Shown piece by piece: positions 7,264 to 14,864 of a DNA stretch of 19,476 nucleotides. The notes beneath the pieces were generated by a model, which saw only the letters and a program-made list of their open reading frames with translations, had not been told where the DNA came from and made no database searches. The DNA comes from Planctomycetaceae bacterium (GTDB taxonomy: Bacteria; Planctomycetota; Planctomycetia; Pirellulales; PALSA-1355): NCBI GenBank assembly GCA_005773095.1, contig SXHT01000023.1, forward strand, positions 1-19,476, read 5' to 3'. Positions within the stretch are counted from its first letter, which is position 1, and the number at the start of each line of letters is the position of its first letter. A program made the translations under genes and the position numbers.

Positions 7264-7281
7264 CAGGGATGGCCATCCCTG
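7264..7281. repeat. Perfect 18-bp palindrome
   Basis: CAGGGATGGCCATCCCTG is a perfect palindrome with 9-bp arms, 35 bp upstream of the ATG at 7317. It could form a cruciform or a leader hairpin, or be a member of a dispersed repeat. A following pyrimidine run (TTTCCTCCCTTCT) is too poor in T to call a terminator. Confidence 0.45.
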
Positions 7282-7316
7282 GGCTTTCCTCCCTTCTGCC
7301 TTTGCGTTGACGCCCG

Positions 7317-8345
7317 ATGTCCATTCGCTTTGCTTGCACGAACTGCCGCCAGGCATTGGGGATCGCCGCGCGCAAAGCGGGCAGCACGGTCAGGTGTCCC
7401 AAGTGTCAAACCGAGCAGACGGTTCCGACGATGGAACCACCCGCCGCGATTGTCCACTCGGTTGCTCCCTTGCAGCAAGCCGATGTCGAAAAGCAATCCG
7501 CCCAAGCGACAAGCTCCGCGGCCCCGAAAGTGGCCATCCGACCATCGGTCGAGGGGAGCCCTTCCTTTTCTTCATTAACCATCGAAATCGCAACCCCAAT
7601 CAAGCCGAGTTTTTCCGGACTGGTGTTTGACGAGGTCGGGGCGGCCCTCGACACTCCTCCCGCGCGGGCGGCGGCCGCCGCGACCACGTTGGCGCGTACT
7701 TCCGAGACTCACAATCGCAGTTTGGAGGGCCGCAACCAGTTGCCAGTCGATCGATCGCTGGTCGCCATACCCCGCAAGGTGCTCTACGCGCAAGCCATCT
7801 TGATTGCCGTCGTGGCGGTGGCGGCCTTTAGCATTGGATATCTTTCCGGGCGTGGACCACGGCAGCCGACTCCCGAAGAGTTGGCCGCCCGCGAGCAGCC
7901 GGTGGCCGTCATCGGTGACGTGCTGTATCGCAATGCCGCCGGCGAGGATGCGCCGGATGCGGGGGCGGTGGTGATCGCGGTTGCGCACGACGCCGGGCCG
8001 GGCCAGAAGTTTGCCATTGCCGGCTTACGACCGACGGATCCAACGGTTCACGAGGGCGAAGCAAACCTTGCGGTGCAAGCGATCGAATCGGCAGGGGGGG
8101 GATTTTCGCGGGCCGACGTGGGGGGGCAATTCCGCATGCACGTGCGGCCGGGCAAATACTTGATGCTGGTGATTTCTGCCAACGTAGCGCGGCCGGCCGG
8201 GGTGTTGCCAACCACGCGCGACGTAAGGACATTGGGTCGTTACTTCCATGGCGCCGCCGACCTGCTTGCTGACCGCCGCTACACCTTAGTCGAGCAGCAG
8301 CTTCCCAGCGACGAGCAACTGGAGTTCGCGCTCGACGCGAAGTAG
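7317..8345 (+). CDS. Zinc-ribbon, single-pass membrane protein with extracytoplasmic beta domain
   Basis: The 342-residue product has three parts. Residues 1-35 hold a zinc ribbon with Cys7, Cys10, Cys27 and Cys30 (ACTNC and RCPKC), a pattern common in planctomycete membrane proteins and often described as MJ0042-like. Residues 40-150 are a low-complexity, Ala/Pro/Ser-rich linker. Residues 155-176 (VLYAQAILIAVVAVAAFSIG) form one membrane helix. Residues 194-290 look like a carboxypeptidase-regulatory-type beta sandwich: VIGDVLYRNAAGED..., then GGFSRADVGGQFRMHVRPGKY. The ribbon is thus likely cytoplasmic and the beta domain outside. The role is unknown; it might sense or anchor. The ATG at 7317 is supported by the ribbon starting at residue 7. 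Confidence 0.75.
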   Translation: MSIRFACTNCRQALGIAARKAGSTVRCPKCQTEQTVPTMEPPAAIVHSVAPLQQADVEKQSAQATSSAAPKVAIRPSVEGSPSFSSLTIEIATPIKPSFSGLVFDEVGAALDTPPARAAAAATTLARTSETHNRSLEGRNQLPVDRSLVAIPRKVLYAQAILIAVVAVAAFSIGYLSGRGPRQPTPEELAAREQPVAVIGDVLYRNAAGEDAPDAGAVVIAVAHDAGPGQKFAIAGLRPTDPTVHEGEANLAVQAIESAGGGFSRADVGGQFRMHVRPGKYLMLVISANVARPAGVLPTTRDVRTLGRYFHGAADLLADRRYTLVEQQLPSDEQLEFALDAK

Positions 8346-8393
8346 CGCGCCCAGGCGATCAACATCCCAGAGCCGCGGCCGATCCGTTTTCGC

Positions 8394-8473
8394 GTAGGGC
8401 CTGCGTTTCGCTTGCCCCACCCTGCAAATTTCCAGGGTTGGCATCTCTGCCTTTTGGGGACTCCGCGCCCTGG
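8394..8473. repeat. Degenerate hairpin repeat between the zinc-ribbon gene and asd
   Basis: GTAGGGCCTGCGTTTCGCTT followed by GCCCCACCCTGC (8394-8425) resembles a dispersed planctomycete repeat of the GTAGGGTGGGGCAAGCG type, here imperfect. CCAGGG (8432-8437) and CCCTGG (8468-8473) can also pair. The rest of this 268-bp spacer shows no gene; it contains the promoter-like element and ribosome site of asd. Confidence 0.35.
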
Positions 8474-8567
8474 CAGAAGGAAGGATGGCCTGGAACCTCG
8501 ATCCCCCTCCGATTGTCTTCCACGATGTCACACCATTCATCCTCTACCCACGGCGCCGACCACAATC

Positions 8568-8573
8568 TAAAAT
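8568..8573 (+). promoter_or_regulatory. Possible -10 element for asd
   Basis: TAAAAT lies inside the small dyad ACAATCTAAAATTGT (8562-8576), 40 nt upstream of the asd start. It would give a leader of about 34 nt containing the Shine-Dalgarno. No -35 is evident. Confidence 0.3.
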
Positions 8574-8601
8574 TGTCACTCCGCTCGAGGATCGATCAGA
8601 C

Positions 8602-8607
8602 AAGGAG
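8602..8607 (+). promoter_or_regulatory. asd: Ribosome binding site fixing the asd GTG start
   Basis: AAGGAG sits 6 nt before the GTG at 8614. It selects that codon over in-frame upstream TTG/ATG codons near 8485 that would add an unrelated extension before the NADP-binding GATGAVG motif. Confidence 0.75.
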
Positions 8608-8613
8608 TTCACG

Positions 8614-9633
8614 GTGTTCAATACGATCGCGGTTGTCGGTGCGACGGGTGCGGTTGGCACCATTATTCGACAGTTGCTCGAAGAGCGTAAGTTTCCCTCC
8701 GGCCAGGTCAGGTTCCTGGCATCCAGGCGCTCCGCGGGGAGGATCCTGAAGTTTGCCGGTCGCGAGGTGGTCGTTGAGTAGCTCAGGCCGGAGTCGTTTG
8801 AAGGGGTCGATCTTGCGATTGGCAGTACGCCGGACCAGATTGCCGGCGATTTTGCCCCCTGGGCGGTCGAGCGCGGCTGCGTGGTCGTCGACGAAAGCGG
8901 CTATTGGCGGATGGATGACAAAGTGCCGCTGGTGATACCCGAAGTGAATCCCGACGCCGCAGCCCAGCATCATGGCATTATCAGCAGCCCCAACTGCTCC
9001 ACGACGCAAATGGTGGTTGCGATCAAACCCTTGCACGACGCCGCACGCGTTCGCCGAGTGATTGTCAGCACGTATCAGGCCACCAGCGGTCTGGGCGTAT
9101 CGGGCAGCGCCGAGCTCATCGAGTCTTCGAAAAGGCATCTTGCCAATGAGCCATTCCAACCAATCGCATTCGCGCACTCGATTGCGTTTAACCTGATTCC
9201 GCAAATCGGCTCCCCCAAGCATCTCGGTTATACCTCGGAAGAGATGAAGATGGTGCATGAGACTCGCAAGATCATGGGGGACGATTCGATCCAGATCTGC
9301 CCGACCTGCGTGCGCGTGCCCGTGAGTAATTGCCACAGCGAAAGCATTTTGGTCGAAACCGAACGCAAGCTCAGCGTGACCGAAGCGCGCGAGTTGTTTT
9401 CGGCGTTTCCTGGGATTGTGGTTGTCGATGACTTGGGATCGAAGGCTTATCCCATGCCCAGCACGTGCGACGGGCGCGACGAGGTGTTCGTTGGTCGAAT
9501 TCGCGAAGACCTCTCGAGCCAGAACGGTATCGCGTTCTGGTGCGTGAGCGACAACTTGCGTAAGGGCGCCGCCACCAACGCGGTGCAAATTGCGGAGTTG
9601 TTGGCGACGCGGCAGCCGGCGGCAGCCCGGTAG
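8614..9633 (+). pseudogene. asd: Aspartate-semialdehyde dehydrogenase gene interrupted by one in-frame TAG
   Basis: Asd reduces aspartyl phosphate to aspartate semialdehyde with NADPH, feeding lysine, diaminopimelate, threonine and methionine synthesis in the cytosol. The frame encodes 339 residues, normal for the family, counting one amber codon (8779-8781, codon 56). Before it is the nucleotide-binding VGATGAVG. After it are VVVDESGYWRMDD, SSPNCSTTQ with catalytic Cys128, and RVPVSNCHSES with His241. The frame is not shifted. The stop replaces a residue in 'VVVE-x-LRPESF', where relatives usually have Glu, so GAG to TAG is the simplest change. The product before the stop would be 55 residues and inactive; restarting downstream loses the NADP site. 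It may be a recent nonsense mutation, a base-call error, or (less likely) read-through. The terminal TAG overlaps a hairpin repeat. Confidence 0.88.
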
Positions 9634-9695
9634 GACGGATTTTCAATCCGTCCTTGAGTGATGCTTTGGCGGGACGGATGGAGAATCCGTCCTAC
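9630..9695. repeat. GTAGGACGGAT double hairpin repeat
   Basis: AGGACGGATT (9632-9641) pairs with AATCCGTCCT (9645-9654), and GGACGGAT (9672-9679) pairs with ATCCGTCC (9685-9692). The two hairpins are inverted to each other, so the outer ends GTAGGACGGAT and ATCCGTCCTAC also pair. The asd stop codon is the TAG of the left end. It occupies almost the entire 67-bp spacer before truA. Confidence 0.75.
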
Positions 9696-9700
9696 GACCC

Positions 9701-10468
9701 ATGCGGACCTTCAAGTTGACTCTGGCCTACGACGGCACGAATTACGCCGGCTGGCAATCGCAACCGGATCGGCGGACGGTGCAGGGATCGCTGGAATCGG
9801 CTCTACTGACGGTCACCGGGAAATCGATTCGCACGATGGCGAGCGGCCGCACCGATGCCGGAGTGCATGCCGTTGGTCAAGTGGTGGGCTTTCGCTCGGA
9901 ATCGCGGCTTGAGCCCGATGTCCTGCTGCGCGCGCTCAACGCCAACTTGCCGCATGACATCCGCGTTGTTGCCTCGCAGGAAGCGGCAGCCGATTTTCAT
10001 CCGATTCGCGATGCGCGTCGGAAAATCTATCGCTACTTCATCGATGATCATCCGGTTCCCGATCCCTTTGAGCGGCACTATGTCTGGCAGTTTCCCACAC
10101 GACTGGATGAAACCGCGATTTGCGACGCCGCCAGAGCGCTCATTGGCCGGCACGATTTCGTCAGTTTTCAGACCCGCGGGTCGGAGCGCGAATCCACGGT
10201 TCGAGCGGTTAGCATCTGCGTGGAACGGCAGGTTAGTGTCCGCGCCCCGGAAATCCCGGGGAGTCGGCTGGCGATCACCGTATCGGCCACTGGATTTCTT
10301 TACAACATGGTGCGAAACATCGTGGGAACGCTCGTCGAAGTGGGGCGAGGTTCAAAAGCTGCCTCCTGGGTTGCGACCGTTCTACAAGCGCGGGATCGCC
10401 GAGCCGCCGGGCCGACCGCACCACCCCAAGGGTTGTTCTTGTGGCACGTCGAGTACGATTGGCATTGA
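9701..10468 (+). CDS. truA: tRNA pseudouridine(38-40) synthase TruA
   Basis: TruA converts uridines 38-40 of the tRNA anticodon arm to pseudouridine in the cytosol. The 255-residue length is normal. Visible family features are the N-terminal strand LTLAYDGTNYAGWQ, VQGSLESAL, the catalytic motif SGRTDAGVHA with Asp52, the NANLPHDIRV segment, RKIYRYFI, and the C-terminal GFLYNMVRNIVGTLVEVGRG. The ATG at 9701 gives the standard N-terminus immediately before the first strand. No strong Shine-Dalgarno is present because a hairpin repeat fills the spacer. It is followed 50 bp downstream by a glycosyltransferase gene in the same direction, possibly co-transcribed but not functionally related. Confidence 0.97.
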   Translation: MRTFKLTLAYDGTNYAGWQSQPDRRTVQGSLESALLTVTGKSIRTMASGRTDAGVHAVGQVVGFRSESRLEPDVLLRALNANLPHDIRVVASQEAAADFHPIRDARRKIYRYFIDDHPVPDPFERHYVWQFPTRLDETAICDAARALIGRHDFVSFQTRGSERESTVRAVSICVERQVSVRAPEIPGSRLAITVSATGFLYNMVRNIVGTLVEVGRGSKAASWVATVLQARDRRAAGPTAPPQGLFLWHVEYDWH

Positions 10469-10518
10469 GCCACGCTTCGCCTGTTCCCATGCCCCACCAA
10501 GGATAAACGATCCTGCCC

Positions 10519-11685
10519 ATGCGAATTGCCCATGTCATCACGCGAATGATTCTTGGCGGGGCGCAGGAAAATACCTTGCTGACGTGCGAGGACTTGATTC
10601 GTGATTTCGGCGACGACGTGGTGCTGATCACGGGACCGCCGTTGGGGCCGGAAGGCAGTTTGTTGGAACGGGCGAAGGCGAATCGTGTTCCGGTGGTGGT
10701 TGTGTCGGCGCTGCGCCGCGAGATTCATCCGCTGCGCGACGGGATCAGTTACCGTGCCATCAAACACGAGCTGCGTTCATTTCAGCCCGACGTGGTTCAT
10801 ACCCACAGCGGCAAGGCGGGATTGCTCGGTCGCATGGCGGCCACGGCGGTCAACGTTCCCGCGATTGTTCATACGGTGCACGGGGCGCCGTTTCATCCAT
10901 ACCAGGGCAGGGGGGCGCGGGGGGTGTTTCGCTGGTTGGAGAGATTCGCCGCCACGCGCTGCGATCTACTGGTAAGCGTGGCCAACGCCATGACCGAACT
11001 TATGGTCGCTGCGCAGGTGGCGCCCCGCGGTAAGTTCGTCACCGTTTACAGCGGCATGGAAGTCGAGCCGTTTCTTGCGGCGGGAAGCCTTCGCGAAGAA
11101 GTTCGTGCGCGCTGGGGATACAAACCGTGCGACGTCGTCATCGGCAAGATCGCGCGATTGTTCAGACTGAAAGGCCATGAGTACGTGCTTCAAGCCGCCG
11201 AGCGGGTGGTTGTGCGGCATCCGCATGCCCGGTTCTTGTTCGTCGGCGATGGAATCCTCGACGCGCCACTGCACGAGCAGGTGCATCGTCGCGGGCTCGA
11301 TCCGTTCGTGAAGTTTACCGGACTCGCCCCTCCCGAAGATATTCCCGGCCTGCTGGCCGCGACGGACATTGTGGTTCACGCCAGTTTGCGCGAGGGCCTG
11401 GCTCGCGTGCTGCCGCAGGCCCTGATCGCCGGACGGCCGGTGGTAAGTTACGACATCGATGGCGCGGGCGAGATCGTTCTTGCGGGCGAGACGGGCTACC
11501 TGTTGCCACCGAAGAGCATCCAGCCGATGGTAGACGCGATCGGCGAGTTGATCGAACGGCCGGAACTTCGCGATCGGCTCGGCAGCGAAGGACGCCGTCG
11601 ATTCACCGAGCAGTTCCGCCATGAAAGCATGACGTTGCGACTGCGCGAGCTGTATGAAGAGCTGTTAGCCGCGAAGCGCGTGTAG
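10519..11685 (+). CDS. GT4-family glycosyltransferase
   Basis: The 388-residue product is a GT-B fold, retaining GT4-type enzyme that would transfer a sugar from a nucleotide-sugar donor to a lipid, glycan or other acceptor at the cytoplasmic face of the membrane. The N-terminal domain has the acceptor-side loop ILGGAQENTL (11-20) and the DVVHTHSGKAGLLGR segment (91-105). The C-terminal domain has IGKIARLFRLKGHE (208-221), FVGDG (241-245), and the donor-binding region HASLREGLARVLPQAL (287-302). In the usual E-x7-E motif the second Glu is Gln300 here. No signal peptide is present. It lies alone between truA and the kinase, so the acceptor cannot be inferred from context. Its stop codon overlaps a repeat. 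Confidence 0.9.
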   Translation: MRIAHVITRMILGGAQENTLLTCEDLIRDFGDDVVLITGPPLGPEGSLLERAKANRVPVVVVSALRREIHPLRDGISYRAIKHELRSFQPDVVHTHSGKAGLLGRMAATAVNVPAIVHTVHGAPFHPYQGRGARGVFRWLERFAATRCDLLVSVANAMTELMVAAQVAPRGKFVTVYSGMEVEPFLAAGSLREEVRARWGYKPCDVVIGKIARLFRLKGHEYVLQAAERVVVRHPHARFLFVGDGILDAPLHEQVHRRGLDPFVKFTGLAPPEDIPGLLAATDIVVHASLREGLARVLPQALIAGRPVVSYDIDGAGEIVLAGETGYLLPPKSIQPMVDAIGELIERPELRDRLGSEGRRRFTEQFRHESMTLRLRELYEELLAAKRV

Positions 11686-11775
11686 CAGGCAGGCTGGGTA
11701 CCCTTTGGGTCATGCCGCAGCGGGCATGGCAATTCACCATTGGGCTGCGGACGGCGCAGCCGGCGTGCCTGCCAC
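11682..11775. repeat. GTAGCAGGCAGGCTGGG intergenic repeat, copy 1
   Basis: The left end GCAGGCAGGCTGGGTACCC, then TTTGGGTC, matches the copy at 15798 in about 31 of 34 bases. The right end GGCGTGCCTGCCAC is the inverted counterpart of the left end. The interior differs between copies. The TAG stop of the glycosyltransferase gene (11683-11685) lies within the left end. Confidence 0.65.
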
Positions 11776-11857
11776 TTGCGAACTTCCCTAGCCGCTGCTT
11801 GCCATCCGGGGTATCCTATCCAGTTGGCGATCGTGTTGTACTTGAGGAACCTGACGC

Positions 11858-12724
11858 GTGCTGAGGGCGCAAGACTATCTGGGTGGCAAGTATCGCTTGT
11901 TGAATTTGCTTCGCGTTGGCAAGACGTGCCAGCTTTGGGAAGCCATCCACGACGGCGAGGGAAAGCGGTACGCCATCAAGGTGCTGTTGTCGGATTACAT
12001 GAATGACAAGCAGGAAGTCGCATTTCTCCGGCACGAGTTTGAGGTGGGCAACAAGCTGAACCACACGCGCGTGGTGCGTCACTACGCCTACGGCAGGGAC
12101 CCAAAAAATATCTATCTTGTGATGGAGTTGTTTCAAGCGCCCAACATCAAAATGATCATTCAGCAGGCCGGCATCGATGAGATTGCTGTCCACATCACGA
12201 AGGTCATTACGCAGGCGGCTGAGGGGCTCTCGTACTTTCACAAACAAGGCTGGGTCCATCGCGACATCAAGCCCGACAACTACCTGATGAAACCCAGCGG
12301 CGAAACAAAGCTTATCGACTTCGCACTTGCCACGAAGAAGACGTCTTTGTTTTGGCCGCGACTACCAAGCCGTTTTCATCCGGTGCAGGGCACCCGCAGC
12401 TACATGTCGCCCGAGCAAATTCGCGGGCAGCGACTCGACGAACGGGCCGACATCTACAGTTTTGGATGTATGCTGTTCGAGATGGTCGGCGGCAAACCAC
12501 CGTTCACCGGATCGACGACGCAGGAGCTGCTCAAAAAACATCTGGTCGCCGCTCCGCCGCCGATTCAAGCGTTCAACAAGAACGTGACGGAATCGTTTGG
12601 CAATCTGATCAAGCGGTTGCTTTCCAAGAAACCCCAGGATCGCCCGAAGTCGATGGACGACGTTCTGTTATTGTTCCACGGCATGCGAGTGTATGTCCGC
12701 GAACCGCGCAGGGCGGCGACTTGA
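11858..12724 (+). CDS. Hanks-type serine/threonine protein kinase
   Basis: The 288-residue protein is essentially a kinase domain alone. It has the ATP lysine Lys41 (YAIKVL), the alpha-C Glu60, the catalytic loop HRDIKPDN (134-141, Asp136), the activation segment GTRSYMSPEQ (178-187, SPE for APE), and DIYSFGCMLFEM. There is no transmembrane or sensor domain, so it is a cytosolic kinase. Two features diverge: the glycine-rich loop keeps only one glycine (RVGKTCQLWEA), and the metal-binding DFG is DFA (154-156). Both Asp residues needed for catalysis remain, so activity is possible. The GTG at 11858 has GAGG 10 nt upstream. accA begins 10 bp after its stop, so the two are surely co-transcribed; regulation of fatty acid synthesis is a reasonable but unproven guess. 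Confidence 0.92.
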   Translation: MLRAQDYLGGKYRLLNLLRVGKTCQLWEAIHDGEGKRYAIKVLLSDYMNDKQEVAFLRHEFEVGNKLNHTRVVRHYAYGRDPKNIYLVMELFQAPNIKMIIQQAGIDEIAVHITKVITQAAEGLSYFHKQGWVHRDIKPDNYLMKPSGETKLIDFALATKKTSLFWPRLPSRFHPVQGTRSYMSPEQIRGQRLDERADIYSFGCMLFEMVGGKPPFTGSTTQELLKKHLVAAPPPIQAFNKNVTESFGNLIKRLLSKKPQDRPKSMDDVLLLFHGMRVYVREPRRAAT

Positions 12725-12734
12725 CGCCTGAACA

Positions 12735-13703
12735 ATGTCCACCGCCAATCAACGACTGACGTTTGAACGGCCAATCGCCGAGTTCGAATCGCGATTGCGC
12801 GAAACCGAGGCCAGGTCGTCCGGTGATCTCGCTGCACAAGAGGAGGTGCGGCGGATGCGCCGCGAGTTGGCGGAGTTGAAGAAGAAAATCTACAGCGGCC
12901 TCTCCCCCTGGGAAACCGTGCAGGTGGCGCGGCATCCTGATCGGCCAATGACGTCCGATTACCTGGCACTCTTGTTCGACGAATTCGTGGAACTGTTTGG
13001 CGACAAGTTTTTTGGCGACGACCGCGCGATACGTGCCGGCTTCGCCAAAATCGATCAATACAAAGTGCTCGTCGTCGGTCATCAAAAAGGCAAGACATTG
13101 CAGGAGCGGCAGGCGTGTAATTTCGGCTGCGCGCATCCAGAGGGCTACCGTAAGGCCCTCGGCAAGATGAAACTGGCCGCCAAGTATGGGCTGCCGATCA
13201 TCTGCTTCATCGACACGCCCGGCGCGTATCCAGGCGTGGGGGCCGAGGAACGCGGCCAGTCGCAGGTCATCGCTCAGTCAATGTTCGAAATGGCCCGGCT
13301 GAAGACCCCCATTATTTGCGTGGTGATCGGCGAAGGGGGCTCGGGCGGGGCCTTGGCGATTGGTGTTGGCGACAAGGTGGCCATGCTGGAGCATGCCTAT
13401 TACTCGGTCATCAGCCCCGAAGGCTGCGCCGGCATCCTTTGGAAAAGCGGCCAGTTCGCCGAGCAGGCGGCCAAGGCCCTTAAATGCACGTCCCGCGACC
13501 TGAGTAGCCTGGGTGTGATCGACGACGTGATCGAGGAGCCGCTTGGCGGCGCCCACCGGGACCATCACCAAATGGGCGCCAGGATGAAGATGTACTTGCT
13601 CAAGTCGCTGCGTGAGCTGGTCGGTATGCCGTTCGAGAAGCTGCTCGAAAACCGCTACCAGAAATTCCGCCGGATGGGCCAGTTCTTGGAGCGGCCTTTG
13701 TAG
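12735..13703 (+). CDS. accA: Acetyl-CoA carboxylase carboxyltransferase subunit alpha
   Basis: AccA and AccD form the carboxyltransferase that moves CO2 from biotinylated AccB to acetyl-CoA, giving malonyl-CoA for fatty acid synthesis in the cytosol. The 322-residue length is normal. An N-terminal helical region (ERPIAEFESRLRETE..., to about 55) is followed by the crotonase-like carboxyltransferase domain. Motifs include HPDRP, FGDKFFGDDRA, the NFGCAHPEGYRKALG segment (129-143), FIDTPGAYPG (158-167), GEGGSGGALAIGVGD (199-213) and SVISPEGCAGILWK (224-237). accD, accB and accC are not nearby. The ATG at 12735 lies 10 bp after the kinase stop. The terminal TAG begins a short repeat. Confidence 0.98.
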   Translation: MSTANQRLTFERPIAEFESRLRETEARSSGDLAAQEEVRRMRRELAELKKKIYSGLSPWETVQVARHPDRPMTSDYLALLFDEFVELFGDKFFGDDRAIRAGFAKIDQYKVLVVGHQKGKTLQERQACNFGCAHPEGYRKALGKMKLAAKYGLPIICFIDTPGAYPGVGAEERGQSQVIAQSMFEMARLKTPIICVVIGEGGSGGALAIGVGDKVAMLEHAYYSVISPEGCAGILWKSGQFAEQAAKALKCTSRDLSSLGVIDDVIEEPLGGAHRDHHQMGARMKMYLLKSLRELVGMPFEKLLENRYQKFRRMGQFLERPL

Positions 13704-13755
13704 CCGTCGCGCGCGGCACGTGTAGCCGTCGCGCACTGCGCGATGCGCATGCCAC
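13700..13755 (+). repeat. GTAGCCGTCGCGC direct repeat after accA
   Basis: GTAGCCGTCGCGC occurs at 13700-13712 and again at 13722-13734, followed by the self-complementary GCGCACTGCGCGATGCGC. The accA stop codon is the TAG of the first unit. The remaining spacer to 13904 shows no credible gene; a short plus-strand frame from 13856 is the shadow of the CvpA gene tail. Confidence 0.6.
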
Positions 13756-13904
13756 GAAGTCCAACCGGCTGGACGCGATGGCTCCCCCCAACGTCCGATA
13801 ATGTTTCTTATGTTCGGTTGAGAACTCGATTTTTCCGGCGAAAGTAGCTTCGAAGATGTCCCATGTCGCCTTGTCGCTTGAAGCGGGTAAATCTTTTCCG
13901 GTCG

Positions 13905-14651
13905 TTACCGCAGGGCTGGGCGGTCGACGTCGGCGTCGCGGTCGATTGAGTCGTCGCGGAAACTGCGGCGCCGGTCCAACCAGCTTCGATCGTCCGACTC
14001 CTCCGCTGACTCGCCGAATCGGTCCCGCCAGGTGTCGCCAACTGCCTCGCCAGCTTCCTCGATCCGTCGTCCGACCTGACGGCCGACCGTATCGCGCAGA
14101 AGGTCTCCTTGCTCAGCCGTGGCCGGGTCGGGTTCGTCCGGGTTCAGCCCGCGCTCCAGTCGATTCATGTACGGATCGAGCACGTCGTGCAGTTCTTTGG
14201 GCATTACCGCGTCGGCCTTGGTAAGCAGTTGGGCGATGTAACCGCCGCTGCGGCTTTTGAGCACCGAGCCGCGGGCGTTGGCTGAAAGTGTGACGGCGAA
14301 GAAGGTAATTGCCACGCAAAGCAGCACACCTTTGGCCGCTCCAAAAATGGCCCCGATCTGGCGATCGAATTCCTTGAGTCTGACCCGGTCGATCGCGCCG
14401 GCAACGACGCGGAACGCCAGCCATACGGCGAACGAGGTCAGCACATACAGCACCAACATCGCGATAAAGCGGTTCCAAGGCGCTTGCGCGTGGAAGACGG
14501 GCGCAAGCGACTCGCTAAAGCTCAGCGCCACCGAATAGCTGAGCACAATTGAGCCCAGCGACGCCATCTGCCAGGCCATGCCTTTCATGGCGCCAAACAA
14601 GGTTGCGCCCACCAGCACAACGATCATGAACAGGTCGTAGGGTTGCATCAT
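13905..14651 (-). CDS. CvpA-family membrane protein
   Basis: The 248-residue product has about four N-terminal membrane helices: residues 5-25 (LFMIVVLVGATLFGAMKG), 28-48, 60-85 (WNRFIAMLVLYVLTSFAVWLAFRVV) and 103-125. The pattern, with GxxxG-rich first helix and the 'DRQIGAIFGAAKGVLLC' segment, is that of CvpA (colicin V production) proteins. Their role is poorly known but linked to envelope stress and bile or antimicrobial tolerance. Residues 150-248 form a charged cytoplasmic-looking tail rich in Asp, Glu and Arg, longer than in the E. coli protein. The start may be either of two adjacent ATGs (14651 or 14648). No strong Shine-Dalgarno is visible. Confidence 0.82.
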   Translation of the reverse strand: MMQPYDLFMIVVLVGATLFGAMKGMAWQMASLGSIVLSYSVALSFSESLAPVFHAQAPWNRFIAMLVLYVLTSFAVWLAFRVVAGAIDRVRLKEFDRQIGAIFGAAKGVLLCVAITFFAVTLSANARGSVLKSRSGGYIAQLLTKADAVMPKELHDVLDPYMNRLERGLNPDEPDPATAEQGDLLRDTVGRQVGRRIEEAGEAVGDTWRDRFGESAEESDDRSWLDRRRSFRDDSIDRDADVDRPALR

Positions 14652-14864
14652 TCCAACTCGATCTTTGGAACTGGGGACGAGGAACTAAGCTTGCTGGCAA
14701 ACGGGCAGGGGGCCAATGGCGGGGGAGTATAGTCGGTGGTCGAAGGGCGAAAAAGGTCAATTGCACTCGACTATTGCCGGCATTTCTCCTACAGTCCCCT
14801 CCCCTGTCTTTTTAAGGTCCGAGTTCCTGGTTGCCCCCTGGGTGCCCCGTTCCGCGTTTCTCCT

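Noticed and set aside
8779..8781. Pyrrolysine or other programmed decoding of the asd TAG
   Set aside because: TAG ends several other genes in the window, there is no known read-through context or pylTS-type gene here, and relatives need no special residue at that position.
8485..8781. Longer N-terminal start for asd
   Set aside because: The extra residues precede the NADP-binding motif without homology, and the AAGGAG site clearly marks the GTG at 8614.
8596..9588. 330-codon minus-strand open frame across asd, which has no stop where asd has TAG
   Set aside because: The translation has no recognisable motif, whereas the plus strand shows clear Asd catalytic motifs. It is an antisense shadow.
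14736..14864. 43-residue N-terminal extension of the YdjM-type protein
   Set aside because: The composition is unlike a signal or domain, and the typical family start (GFKTHITVS) follows the GTG at 14865.
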